From positions 124,001 to 188,000 of IMG/VR virus record IMGVR_UViG_3300013005_000001: a stretch of 64,000 nucleotides of DNA, one strand, 5' to 3'. Position 1 is the first letter of the stretch. The number at the start of each line of letters is the position of its first letter. The notes under the pieces were generated by a model. That model had not been told where the DNA came from. It worked only from the letters and a program-made list of their open reading frames with translations, and searched no databases. Origin of the DNA: a virus. Position numbers and translations under genes: made by a program. This document shows positions 49,961 through 61,200 of this stretch, in pieces.

Positions 49961-51232
49961 ATGGCTCTACCAGGTGTAAAAACAGTAATTAAAGATCGCT
50001 TTTATAGCATCTCAAGACAGGATATTCCTGTCGGACCAAAAATTTGTCTCATTGCTCGCAGGTCTACTGCTGACAATACTGGCAATGTAAGGGATCTAGA
50101 CGTTGTTCAAGCAACAACGGAACAGGACGTCATGACTGCGTTTGGAGAAAATTCAGACGCACACAGAGGCTACTTTGAGCTTGTAGCAGGAGGTGCTGAA
50201 AGAGTTTTCATCGTACCACTTCCTAGCGACACAACATGGAACTATACCACTGGTGCAGTTACCAGTTCAAGCTTTGGTGGAAGCGTTTTTGATGCTTGTT
50301 TCGAAGCAGCAGAAGCAGTTCAGCCAGACATCATCGTACCTTGGGGTAGAGGTGGACATCCATATGATTATGATCAGGAGGGCGCTACTCCTAACACTGG
50401 CACAACAGGACCAAGTTTTGGTTTCTATGCAGACAGTGCCTCAACCGCAAATAGCCTTGTTGCCAAAGTTGGCGCAAAGGTAAAGGACATTGCAGAGAAT
50501 TCTTTCCCATGCTTCGCTGTTATGGGAATTAAGCCATACATAGGTGGCGTATCAGAAATCATGACACCAGGTGAAGTATCAACTCACATTGGTAGCGCAG
50601 GATTAACCAATCTTATCTCAAGAGATGATGCAACCTTTTCTGCTGGTTCGGCTAACGACGGCGTTAACAAGCACGTAGTGGTTATGGCCTCAGAGCTTAA
50701 GCCAGTAAACTATGTAGCTGAATGGGGTTTTGCCAATGGTGCAACTACATTTGCTGCTGCAATTAGCAGAATGTCTTCTTTTAGCTCACCAGTTAATAAA
50801 ATAGCTTACAACGTAGCAACGATCAGATACAATCCAACTAGAACACAGCAAATTGCAATGTCCGACAAGGGCGTTAACTTTATCGCTCTTAACTTCAACA
50901 AAGTGCCAGTCTTCATCGAAGGTAGCACATTTGCTATGTCTACATCAGACTATACAAGAATTTCTACATATAGAATCATTTCAGAAGCAGCCACTTTAAT
51001 AAGACAAGTGTGCCAGAAGTTTATTGGTGAAGCATCAACGCTTCAAACAAGAAACTCTATGGAAACGGCTATCACTTCTGCACTAAGAGGAATGCAACAA
51101 ATGGGTGCCTTGTTGGACAGTGACTTCAGCGTAAGTTACTTGCCAGCACAAAATAAGGCGTTTGTTGACCTCGTATTAACACCAGCATTTGAACTCAAGA
51201 ACATTGAAGTTCAAGTATCTATAAGCATATAA
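49961..51232 (+). CDS. Tail sheath protein
   Basis: Contractile sheath subunit, 423 residues. N-terminal ALPGVKTVIKDRF, then a middle domain with AFGENSDAHRGYFELV, GGAERVFIVPLPSD (a hallmark of sheath proteins), and a C-terminal domain with TYRIISEAATLIRQVCQKFIGE in blocks and ALRGMQQMGAL near the end. Codon use is optimised like the capsid gene, fitting a very abundant protein. It is followed directly by the tube gene, the canonical myovirus order. Confidence 0.85.
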   Translation: MALPGVKTVIKDRFYSISRQDIPVGPKICLIARRSTADNTGNVRDLDVVQATTEQDVMTAFGENSDAHRGYFELVAGGAERVFIVPLPSDTTWNYTTGAVTSSSFGGSVFDACFEAAEAVQPDIIVPWGRGGHPYDYDQEGATPNTGTTGPSFGFYADSASTANSLVAKVGAKVKDIAENSFPCFAVMGIKPYIGGVSEIMTPGEVSTHIGSAGLTNLISRDDATFSAGSANDGVNKHVVVMASELKPVNYVAEWGFANGATTFAAAISRMSSFSSPVNKIAYNVATIRYNPTRTQQIAMSDKGVNFIALNFNKVPVFIEGSTFAMSTSDYTRISTYRIISEAATLIRQVCQKFIGEASTLQTRNSMETAITSALRGMQQMGALLDSDFSVSYLPAQNKAFVDLVLTPAFELKNIEVQVSISI

Positions 51233-51259
51233 CATAATACCGATTTGGAGGGTATATAA

Positions 51260-51964
51260 ATGGCAGAATATGAAGGTCCAGTAGCTAAGTATCTCAATAC
51301 TTATACTACATTTTCCGGAGCAGATATCGTAGCTACTTTTGGTGGCATTGAAATCGGAGCTCTATCTGGAATCACTTTCTCAGTTACTAGAGAAAAAGCA
51401 CCAATTTACACAATGGGTTCACCAAACCCACGTTCCTTTTCAAGAGGAAAAAGAGGCATCGCAGGCTCTTTGATCTTCACGGTATTTGACAGACCAGCTC
51501 TGTACCAAATGCTTGAAGCTAATTATCAAACAGACGGCGGAGGAGCACAGTTCTTTACTAGAAAGAGCAATACTCTTCCAGGTGATGCAGGACACAAGAG
51601 AGGTATAGCAGAGTTCGACAAGCAGTCATTAGACGTAGTTAGTCAGATCCCTTACTATGCAGACCAGATTCCTCCATTCGATATTACAATTACTTTTGCC
51701 AACGAATATGGCCAAGGTGCAGTAAGATCAATCTTTGGAGTTGAGCTTTTGAACGAAGGTTCTGGAGCTTCTATGGACGACATTGTTATCGAAGAAACGA
51801 TGACTTATGTAGCCCGTGAAATTGGACCTATGTACAAGATTTCAAACTCACAACTCACTGGTGGTATCTTTAATGGTGAAAACAGCCTCAAAAATATTAT
51901 TAATGAAGATGTACCAGGAACAGCTGGACTCAACAAAAACGGCGTTAAGATCATTAGACCTTAA
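51260..51964 (+). CDS. Tail tube protein 1
   Basis: 234 residues; ATG 51260 behind TTGGAGGGTATATAA. The beta-barrel signature shared with its two neighbours is visible: SGADIVATFGGIEIGALSGI, then VTREKAPIYTMGSPNPRSFSRG (in blocks) and GIAGSLIFTVFDR, and later DITITFANEYGQ. Tube proteins form the inner tail tube under the sheath. The position right after the sheath supports this copy as the main tube subunit. A strong terminator follows. Confidence 0.8.
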   Translation: MAEYEGPVAKYLNTYTTFSGADIVATFGGIEIGALSGITFSVTREKAPIYTMGSPNPRSFSRGKRGIAGSLIFTVFDRPALYQMLEANYQTDGGGAQFFTRKSNTLPGDAGHKRGIAEFDKQSLDVVSQIPYYADQIPPFDITITFANEYGQGAVRSIFGVELLNEGSGASMDDIVIEETMTYVAREIGPMYKISNSQLTGGIFNGENSLKNIINEDVPGTAGLNKNGVKIIRP

Positions 51965-51990
51965 TAGTCCTAAAGACTAATTATAGATAT

Positions 51991-52020
51991 GGGGACTGGA
52001 TTAAACTCTGGTCCCCTTAT
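51991..52020 (+). terminator. Intrinsic terminator after tail tube gene
   Basis: GGGGAC/GTCCCC stem (51991-52016) with a 14-base loop, then TTATTTATTTAT. It would lower expression of downstream genes relative to sheath and tube. Confidence 0.65.
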
Positions 52021-52041
52021 TTATTTATAAAGGAATAATCA

Positions 52042-52758
52042 ATGACTGGTGTATGGAAATACGATCAACAATCTATAAGTAAGCATAGACAGCAGCAAGG
52101 TCTCCCAGACCCATTTTCAAATATGTCTTTTGCTGGAACCGATATATCAGCAGCAATGGTGATTCCAGCTATAAATAGAGAAACAGGCACCATAGAGGGC
52201 ACGGATATCTTAGAGCTGGGAGAACTACAAACAATATCATATTCAATCCATAGAGAGAACTCTCCAATAAGAACTGTAGGCCATGTTAATCCAAGGGGAT
52301 TTGTTAAAGGTGGCAGAACTATAGCTGGTTCATTGATATTTACTGTATTCAACGAGTATGCCTTCTATAGGATTAGAGAGTTCCGTCAAATGATGGGTGA
52401 AACAGGACTCTTTTTTGCACCACTAGCAGACATGCTTCCACCGTTTGATGTGGTATTATCATTCTTTAACGAATATGGTTTAGCAGCTAAAATGAAAATA
52501 TATGGCATTACTATAGTAGATGAAGGTCAAACAATGTCTGTTGATGACCTCATTACGGAGCAGACGTATACATACATGGCCAGAGGTATTCAGCCATTAA
52601 TGAGCGTTGAAAATGATCCGCTACTTTTGCCCAACGATCAAAGAGATCTCTACCAACAAAGACAAGAGAATTTCTTCGGTGCAACAAATCTCAAATCTTA
52701 TACTCAGTTAATTGAAAGAATTGTTCCACCAGGTGGAACTTCTGCAAATTCTAAATAA
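52042..52758 (+). CDS. Tail tube-like protein 2
   Basis: 238 residues, ATG 52042 behind AAAGGAATAATCA. Paralogue of the first tube protein: FAGTDISAAMVI, SYSIHRENSPIRTVGHVNP, GRTIAGSLIFTVFNEY and FDVVLSFFNEYG all align. A C-terminal Gln/Asn-rich extension is added. It may be a tube initiator or a baseplate hub-proximal ring. Weaker expected expression because of the upstream terminator. Confidence 0.7.
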   Translation: MTGVWKYDQQSISKHRQQQGLPDPFSNMSFAGTDISAAMVIPAINRETGTIEGTDILELGELQTISYSIHRENSPIRTVGHVNPRGFVKGGRTIAGSLIFTVFNEYAFYRIREFRQMMGETGLFFAPLADMLPPFDVVLSFFNEYGLAAKMKIYGITIVDEGQTMSVDDLITEQTYTYMARGIQPLMSVENDPLLLPNDQRDLYQQRQENFFGATNLKSYTQLIERIVPPGGTSANSK

Positions 52759-52769
52759 AGGAAATCAAA

Positions 52770-53957
52770 TTGATTGGTGATGCTAACGCTGGTGGAGCTT
52801 CTGACTACGAACTAAGGGTGGGGCAAAGGCCTTATAGACCCTTCAGTACATATTTGCCAGCAGACTTGCAAGAAAAGCTTTATGGAAAAGGAGGAAGTCT
52901 TCCTCCGACTACCATTAGAACTGGACCATCTTATGATCCATTGAGTGCTAATATAGACACCGAGTGGGCTGGCAAGTCAACGGATGGTCAAAAATTTAAT
53001 AGCTATTATGATTACTATTTCAGTGGCGAAGATGTAAAAGTGTACATAGATGGATTATTTGATCCAGAACATGAACTTGATATTGCATCTTTCTCATTTG
53101 TTATCAAGCAAGAAAAACAACCTTTATACGGTTTTTGGTCCTACAATTATGATGCCATGATGGTTGGCAGTAGGTTGGTTAGCGGAGAAATGGTTGTATA
53201 TACTAGATACCCTGGAAGAATGAGGGATCTACTTTCATCTGCAGCAGAACAGAGAGTTTTGTTTAATAGCGATAAACCAGGGGCATCAAGAATTCAATCT
53301 TATCTAACTGGAAATAATGAGCAATCTTTAGAGGATGAAAAAAATCTTCAAAGATATTGGAATAGATCTAATCTAGATAGACTTACAGCAGATAACGATA
53401 AAACAGATAAAAGAAATATATTTAGCTCTCATCCACCTTTTAACTTCATAGTTAAATATGGAACACAAGAAGGTTCAGTCAGTACGGTGGGTAGAAACTT
53501 AGGAACCGATTCTGTTGACAACCTTGAGACGCTAGATAGGTTAATGGCTACTGATTATAATGAAAGACTAGTTAAACCATCTAGAGGCAACACTGGCATG
53601 GACATAGTCCTGCAGGACGTTCACCTGGTGAGCATGGGAACCTCTATTGCACCTGGTGGTCAGGCAATGATTGAAAGCTATCAATTTATGTCTAGAGATA
53701 TGTATATTTCCAGTGGCAATATTAGAAATACTCAAAAGTCTGTACTTTCAACTGTTGATTCTACAGGAATTGAAAAGACTCCAACCAACAAAGTCCAGCC
53801 ACCATTGTCTCCTGGTAAGATTAAACAATTAAAAGATTTCTTTGAAGAATATGATAATAGCAGTAGCGAAGTTCCTCCTGTCGACAATAGTGCAGGTTTT
53901 TCTGGTGGAGGCGGAGGAGGCTTTTCTGGTGGAGGGGCTAGCGGATATTTCGGCTAG
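52770..53957 (+). CDS. Tail tube-like protein 3, larger, 395 aa
   Basis: Starts at TTG 52770 behind AAAGGAAATCAAA; no ATG with a ribosome binding site is available. Related to the tube proteins: IASFSFVIKQEKQPLYGFW, SRLVSGEMVVYT and later TGMDIVLQDVHLVSMG. An N-terminal 80-residue and a large middle insertion make it bigger, and it ends in a Gly/Ser/Phe-rich tail (GGGGGGFSGGGASG). It may cap the tube, or link it to the baseplate. Confidence 0.65.
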   Translation: MIGDANAGGASDYELRVGQRPYRPFSTYLPADLQEKLYGKGGSLPPTTIRTGPSYDPLSANIDTEWAGKSTDGQKFNSYYDYYFSGEDVKVYIDGLFDPEHELDIASFSFVIKQEKQPLYGFWSYNYDAMMVGSRLVSGEMVVYTRYPGRMRDLLSSAAEQRVLFNSDKPGASRIQSYLTGNNEQSLEDEKNLQRYWNRSNLDRLTADNDKTDKRNIFSSHPPFNFIVKYGTQEGSVSTVGRNLGTDSVDNLETLDRLMATDYNERLVKPSRGNTGMDIVLQDVHLVSMGTSIAPGGQAMIESYQFMSRDMYISSGNIRNTQKSVLSTVDSTGIEKTPTNKVQPPLSPGKIKQLKDFFEEYDNSSSEVPPVDNSAGFSGGGGGGFSGGGASGYFG

Positions 53958-54007
53958 TCAATATTTCCAAAGGTCCCACACAACAAGTCAGTATACATTT
54001 TTTGTGT

Positions 54008-54013
54008 TATAAT
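54008..54013 (+). promoter_or_regulatory. TATAAT box ahead of the tail chaperone gene
   Basis: GTGTTATAATG 40 bases before ATG 54053 in the 95-bp gap. No clear -35. Confidence 0.35.
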
Positions 54014-54052
54014 GTAGATAGAAAAATCTTTAATTTAAATTAGGAGAAAAAA

Positions 54053-54586
54053 ATGGCCGAAGGCAGAAAAGTAATCGTTAAAAATTCTGAAGAGCTTGCA
54101 GAACAGCACGGTGCTGATCAAGTATATACTGCAGAGGAAGTAACGGGAAGTGAAGAAGAACTTAGTGAGATGCAAGCAGCTGCAGACTTTGTAAATGAAA
54201 ATCCGACTACAGTAGAAGATCTTGCTGATGATGAACTAATATGGCCAGATGGCCCCACTGCTGGACAAATTAAAATGTGGAAGAAAGAATATGGAGATGT
54301 TTACGTAACGTCTATTACTTTTGACAAGCACATTGCTTGGAGAACTCTTTCCAGATTAGAATACAAGAGCCTTGTAAGAAAGATGGAACAGCTAATGGAA
54401 GCAGGACAACTTTCTTCTGGTGAAGCAAATCTTTGGAACGAAGAAGCTATTGCAGAGATCTGCATACTCTTCCCTCAATATGATAGACAGTCTATAACAG
54501 CAGACCTTGCTGGATTGCCATCATTGATCGCTCAAGAGGTGCTAGAGGCATCTGGCTTCGTAGCCCTAGAGGTTCGACAGCTTTAA
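54053..54586 (+). CDS. Tail assembly chaperone candidate 1, 177 aa
   Basis: ATG 54053 behind TTAGGAGAAAAAA. Acidic N-terminal 60 residues, then a compact domain (GQIKMWKKEYGDVYV, FDKHIAWRTLSRLEYKSLV) and a helical end. The pair of small genes right before the tape measure is the usual place of tail assembly chaperones. The next gene follows in the same frame after a stop and three bases, so the classic -1 frameshift between the pair is not needed or evident here. Confidence 0.6.
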   Translation: MAEGRKVIVKNSEELAEQHGADQVYTAEEVTGSEEELSEMQAAADFVNENPTTVEDLADDELIWPDGPTAGQIKMWKKEYGDVYVTSITFDKHIAWRTLSRLEYKSLVRKMEQLMEAGQLSSGEANLWNEEAIAEICILFPQYDRQSITADLAGLPSLIAQEVLEASGFVALEVRQL

Positions 54587-54589
54587 AAA

Positions 54590-55219
54590 ATGCTAGACTC
54601 AGACCTGTTATATGAATTAAAAAAACAGCATGGTTCTTTATTCCAAACTTCAATTAAAAACCAAGTAGTTGTTTTTAGGGAGTTAAAATTCTCTGAGTTC
54701 GATAGAATAGCTGAGCATCAACTATCTGGCGATTATACAAATCTAGATATAGAAGATTTTATAATAAAAAGTGCTGTAGTCTATCCACTAGAATTTGATA
54801 CAGATAGACTTCCAACTGGAATGATATCCTCTTTAGCTGATGAGATATTGCAAGAATCTGGTTTTTCTTCAGCTAAAAAAGCTAAAAATGTTTTAGAATC
54901 AAAAAGGCAACAAGCTTCTGAAGTAAGAAGCTTAATGAAAGCCTTTGTTTTGGCTACTATATCTACATACTCTGCTGAAGATTTAGACGATATGACTTAT
55001 ACAAAGTTGGCAGAAAACGTAGCTTTGTCTGAAAAAATAATAGAAATTAAACAAAATATTCTTGGAATACAACCAACAAATGTAACCATACAATTGGTTG
55101 ACCCTGAAGAAGAAGCAGAAAAAGAACAAGACTTCGCTAATAGATTTAATCAATCTAGAGGTGTCGGAGAAGCAGCTTATCAAGACCCAGTTGCCCAAAA
55201 ATTGTGGGGAATGCAATAA
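54590..55219 (+). CDS. Tail assembly chaperone candidate 2, 209 aa
   Basis: Starts three bases after the previous stop. Contains VVVFRELKFSEFDRIAEH, similar in tone to the first chaperone's FDKHIAWRTLSRLEYK, so the two may be paralogues. Helical middle, acidic C-terminus ending PVAQKLWGMQ. Likely assists tape-measure folding and tube polymerisation; the call is from position. Confidence 0.55.
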   Translation: MLDSDLLYELKKQHGSLFQTSIKNQVVVFRELKFSEFDRIAEHQLSGDYTNLDIEDFIIKSAVVYPLEFDTDRLPTGMISSLADEILQESGFSSAKKAKNVLESKRQQASEVRSLMKAFVLATISTYSAEDLDDMTYTKLAENVALSEKIIEIKQNILGIQPTNVTIQLVDPEEEAEKEQDFANRFNQSRGVGEAAYQDPVAQKLWGMQ

Positions 55220-55236
55220 GAAAGGATCACTAAATC

Positions 55237-58200
55237 ATGATTAGAAATCGTGGTCCTATATCTACCCTGGGGTACAACCTTACTTCCAGGGATCTGCCAA
55301 CTGATGAAGGGGAATCAGAAGGCCCAAGTCCTAACTCTGGAGCTATAGCAAAAGCGCTTAACGGTCATCCCGTTATGCGCTTTTTTGCGTCTGCTGCAAC
55401 AGCGTTGGTTGCCACTCACGTAGCTTCTAAATTTGTTTCAGCTGGTGGAATAAAACTTGCTACAAAAATACAAAGAGCATCTGATTCAGGTGGCCAATAT
55501 GCCGGAGCATCTACTAGATTCATTGAGAGCGCTGGCAAGATAAAGAAGGCCTTAGATGAATTAGAAGGCGTACATAGAAGTGTTGATGGAGTTGATGATT
55601 CAGATGTTTATTCTAAATTAGTTTTTGAATATGGTGGAGAAAGACTAAAGCAAAATTTAGATAGAGTTACTGGTGGAAGGTTCTTATTAGAAGCTGGATC
55701 ATATATAACGACTCCTGAAATGAGGGCTGCAGGAAGAGGCATAACCCATGAGCCACCAGCAGTATGGACCCTTAAAGATGATATACAACAACTGCTAACA
55801 AGGAGAGCTAGAAATCTAGCCATCGAGTTACCTGCAATGTATGTTGCTCAAAGAGTAGTTACGGAACCATTATATGGTGATGGCAATAGAAAAGATAGAG
55901 GCAAATGGTATAACCCAGTAGACGTTATATCAGACTTTGCTAGACAGTCAACCATAAACATAGCAAGCATGTTAACTCCATTAGAGCTTGGTGGAGCAGG
56001 TCTTGCTAGGGCCAAGTTTCTTGCATCAGCTCCTTATTCTAAAAATCCAAATTTAGTTTTAACCGCCAGAGAGACTAAGTTATCTGAGTCCTTCTTAGAT
56101 ATCAAGACCATCCTAAGTAGCTTTGGTCAAGATATACAAAAGGTTACAACTGGACTAACAAGAAACTCAACAGCTTTAGGAGTTGCCTTCAGCTCTGCCG
56201 CAGACACTGTTACAAACTCCTCAGGAAGCTCTGTTTTTGCGTTACAGCAAGCAAGAAGGGGTGCACAAAAAGCAGCACAGGCAGCCTCTGACAGAGGAGC
56301 CGGAAAATTACAAGTAGCTGCATCATCAGTAAAAGGCTACCTATTTGGTCATGAAGTAAAAAATCCTTTAGACATAGAAAATAATCAAATTTTTCAAGGA
56401 GCAATAGATTCAATCCCAGCATTGAGGGGAACGACATTAGGTGCTAAGAGTTTTAGAACAAGGTTTAGAACTGCAAAAACTGCTTATGATGTATTGGATG
56501 GAGCAATATCTTATGATGAAGCACTTCGTAAAGTCAGTGGATCAGTAAGCGGAACTGCTGATGACGCTAGTAAAAATTTACTGTCTTCAACCATAGTTCA
56601 GATTAGAGACTTGCATAGCAGTAAGTTTAAAGATTTTGCAAACTCATTACTGTCTGGAATTCAAACAGGAGACAGTACAGGAGGCAGCTTAAGCGCCAAA
56701 GAGATGTCTAAAGACATGCAGGTGAACGAGTATAAAAAGAACCTTAGATATAATCTTATCAACAGTGGCGTAAATGAAGAGACAGCATACAACTTAGTAA
56801 GATCAGTTGACGTTAGCGAAGTACCTAGATCATTTAGTGGTGCAACAAACATCACAAGAAGAGTGAGCTTGGGTATAACAAAAATTGTAGACGATAATAG
56901 TGAAGGTGATTTTTTTCAACAATTAATTGATAGAATGACTCACACAACTGGGTATAGTGATCCAACTTTAACGCGAGATACAGTAGCTGCATCAGTAGAG
57001 TTAACTGATATTTTATTTTCTCAAAAAGATTTTCAACAAAGATTACAAGGAAAAATTTCTAGCTCTTGGAATAAGGTTTATGATGAAATACACACTGAAT
57101 CTGCAAGAAAATTAGTTAAGCCTCAAAAGGTAAATTATAAAGATTTTGAAGGAGATATAAGTCCAGAAAAAGCTGACTATCTAGCAAGATCAGTTGCTGA
57201 CGTAATGGGCATAAGATTAACGGAAGCAGATGGAACAAGAGTATCTAGAAATGCAATTGGAGATAGTCTAGCTAGGCGTGGAATAAATGTTGATGATACA
57301 GGACAACTAAGAGCTTACCTCATAGAAAATAGGAGAATGAGTTCTCCAGTATTTGAAGATGGATTTAATATACTTGGCCTTAAGCCACTATTAATTGACG
57401 AAGCGTTTAATAAAGGAATATTTGATTATTTAAACTCAGAGCAAAAAGGCGTCATAGAAGAGATGGCTGGGAACATAGCCAGAACAGATCCAATATCTTC
57501 TACAATAGGCTACTCAGAGATGAAGGGTGTATATCAAACTAGGTCCGGAGGAGTATTAGATACAACTAGAATAACAGGAATGTTGTCAAGAGCTGTTGAT
57601 TTTGTAAGAGATCAAACTCAAATACCAGTTATTAAGTTTAACCCACTTGACATGATTGGGCAAGGTGGCGCTCAAGGCGTAGACAAAAGAAAAATGTTTC
57701 AGTACGCAGAAGGTTTTTCTAATCAACCTTTTGGAAAAGTCGGTTCGCAAACTCCTGGGTTATTTATATTCAGTCAAGAAAAAAGAGGATTTTTTGGACC
57801 TAAAGGAAGTCTATTTACGCTATCTGGCGATTCCAACAATGATCCAATAATAAAAAAACTACCAGGACTTTATCGTCAATTTTCAACTAGCGAAAACGAC
57901 ATGTTTGCTAGAGCTGCAAAAAGTGTTGCTCAAAGACAACTTACCTTAGCATTAGACACAAGAGGAACACAAGATGATAGTTCATTGGGTTTTCTTGATA
58001 AAGTTAAGAAAAAATTTGACGTAGCAGAAGAACAACAAAACTCAGTCGCTAGGTACATCGGTAGATTCCGCAGAAGAAAAAATGATATTAGTAATCCAAC
58101 AGTTTTTGCAAGACTTATGGCTAACGAAGAAATTTCTACAGGAAGAGGTAGAACTTTATCTTTGCAAGAGATTACGCCTGGTTCGGAAACAGAAGCACCT

Positions 58201-61200
58201 AGATTTGGTGTAGTCGATCAAGCAGGAAATGTAGTACACGATCATAAATCAGTCCTTAATGCTTATGAATCATTCAGGAGAAGAACTCAAAGTTACGGAA
58301 CACCAAAAGCTGTTATAAAAGAATTTGAAAGAAAAAATTCAGGATTCTTAATCAACAATATAGATGGAACAGACATTGCGTTGAGCGATATTACTTCAGA
58401 GTCTCAACTTAGGCAATTTGCAGTACAAGAGTTGGACAGAGCTAGAGAACAATCAGTAGTCCTGAGAGCTGGCGGGCAGGACCCAAGAGCATTAACAGCT
58501 TCAATGAGCATAGTTGAAAAGCAAATGTCTCAGTTCAATTTGAATGAAGTATCTCCAAGGTCTAACGTTTCTCCAACCATTACAACAAGAATGGATGATT
58601 TAAAAGAATCAATTTTCCAATTAGCTTTACAAAGAAGATCTTTCCAATCGTCAACCTCATCTGGTAATCCTGGTCAGATAGCTATTGATATAGAAGAAAT
58701 CGTTGCTGATTTAAGGTCAAGAAATATTATAAGTCAAGCTCAAGCTACAGAGGCTAGAGCGGCAGGACTTTCTGCCATGTTGAACTTTGTTGCTTTTGGT
58801 GGATACAAGAGATCGGCAACAGAAGGATCAAACTTATCTCAAGCAATATCTGGACTATTAGGCATAAGGGCAGACTCAACTAGTAGTCCATCTTATAGAG
58901 CTTTATTCTCACCTTTTACAAGCGCTAAAATAGCAAACGTTGGCCATAGCGGTTTTGGAAGCAGCCTAACTAACGTCATAAGACCAACTATAGTTTCTAA
59001 TTTTAAGCCAGCAGATTATAGTCTGAACGAACTTGCGTCTAATCCATTAGGAAATCAAGGAACAGTTTTTGTTCCAACATTTGGAACTGCTGTTAAAGAA
59101 GTTGGATTTACCAGGGCAACAAAAAGTGTATTGGGAATAGGAACTTATAACGATGCACAAAGCTTTAGTTCTGGTTCTGTTCCTATGTCTCATGGAGTTG
59201 AAAGATTAAATAAATACTTTGAAACATTTGGTTTAGGATTAGACACTTCTCAATATGGTGGCCCCTTAGATTTATATGCTCGTGGAATGGTTACAAAAAG
59301 AGTTCTTCCTTTGGTTGCAGGAGGAACAGCATTAGTAGCAGCAGACAGAACAATTGGTGGCGTTGTAAATGAAAAAGACGAAGAAGGAAATAGAGTATAT
59401 TCACCTTTCTTGTTAGGAAAGGCCGCAAGAGGAGCAGTTGAAGTACAGTCCGCTTTTTCAGGAGTCACTCCTGGAGGAATGTCTTATAACGAGAAGAAGG
59501 AACAATTAACCGAAGGCGAAGTTCCAATTAAGCAAGGAAGGTTTTGGCCACTTGGAGTAACTCCATTTGAGGGTGGCAAAACAATGTATTACAGACCTTC
59601 TTATTATAGAAGGTTGCAAGCGGGGGCATCTTATACTAAAGAGTCTTTTGGCAATCCAATGGAAAGACTCGCTTTTGGTTATGATTTTTCTCCACTCAGA
59701 CCACTTGATCCATATAGGTTTGAAAAACAACACTATGAAGATAGGCCCTATCCTGTAACTGGTGAATATTTTACCGGTCCTTACGGTCCATTAACCCCTC
59801 TGTTGAATGCAACATTAGGAAAAATACTAAAACCGCAAGTAAGAATGCATAAGCAAGAAGTTGAGCAAGGACTTGCTAACTACGATGCAGCAGGACAAAG
59901 TGGAGCATATAACACTGAGGGCCTATCTGGACAAGGTGGAGATCAATATGCTTCAGGTTATGTTGGGGGAACAGGGGCTTCATATGGTGGAGCCTATGGA
60001 CTAGGGGCTTCTGCCCTATCAGGCTCTAATCAAAGGCTAGCTTCTGCTGGAGCATACTCAATGCAGAGTGCATCCAACATGTCTTCTACCGCTATAGCGA
60101 ATATCAACAATCAATACATTCAAGCTAGTCAGTATGGACCAATGCCAAGACCAGGAGTTGTACCTCCTAATATTGTCCCAGCAGGAAGGCCAGTCCCCAG
60201 TGCAAAAATTGGAATTCAAGCTGGAGACATCGGCTATAGAACTCAAGAAATGGCTGGTATATACGGATTTGGATTTGCTTCACTAAGAGAAGGTTATGGA
60301 TTTGGTCAATCTGACTTTCAGCCACAGGTATCTGTACTTCAGTCAGCATCTAAAGCTTATGGATCAGGAAGAGCATTTTGGGACCTAAACTTAGGTGGAT
60401 TAGGTGACGTTCCTATCAAGCCAGAAGGTGCTTTAGGTAATATAGAAATATCTGAAATTGTTAGAAGATTTATTCCAAAAGAAAGAACAGATGTTACACA
60501 GATAAACCCAATAGCAAATACTATGGGGGTTAAATACCCATTCTTACCAGGTTCAAATTATTTTACAAACTTTAAACAAGGAGATCCTTACACTAAAGTT
60601 CCAGAAGGAGAAATAAGATTACCAGGTATTGGCTATAGAAGACTCAATCCAAATATGGGTGGGTATGATGATCCACTAACGCAATTAGATATTCTTTCAG
60701 ATGTTGCACCTTATTCTAAAGAGTTCAGATCTCTAAACAATAAGATGAGTCCATCTTCTTTGGATCCAGGGCAAAGAGAAAAACTAGAACAAATACGAGC
60801 ACAAGTAGCGGACACAACTAGTAAGTATAACTTTACGCCCTATAAATATAAGTACTCTTCTCCGGAAGAACTTGGCATGTCAAAAACAAGATTTGGCATT
60901 TCTAGAGTAGGCGAATACATAGCTCACAGAGATACTTTTATCAACACTAAGATCATGCCAAACAGGACCGCTCAAGAAGATTGGGAAAGAAGAAATGTCT
61001 ATGGTGCAACATTCCCTGAATGGCAAAATCCAATTGAAAGCTTCATTAAGCCAATGTACTTTAAGTCTCAAGGAAGAAGTCCATTAACTAGTGGATTAAT
61101 GATGGCTGGTGTTGGAGCAGCTTTTGGTAGAACTCCAAATGCTAAGACTGCTGGAACCTTAGTTGGTTTTGCAACAGGAGCTGGTTATAGTATGTATAAT

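Noticed and set aside
54570-54600. Classic -1 frameshift between the two tail chaperone genes
   Set aside because: The genes lie in the same frame separated by TAA, and the second has its own ATG; no slippery heptamer in the right register.
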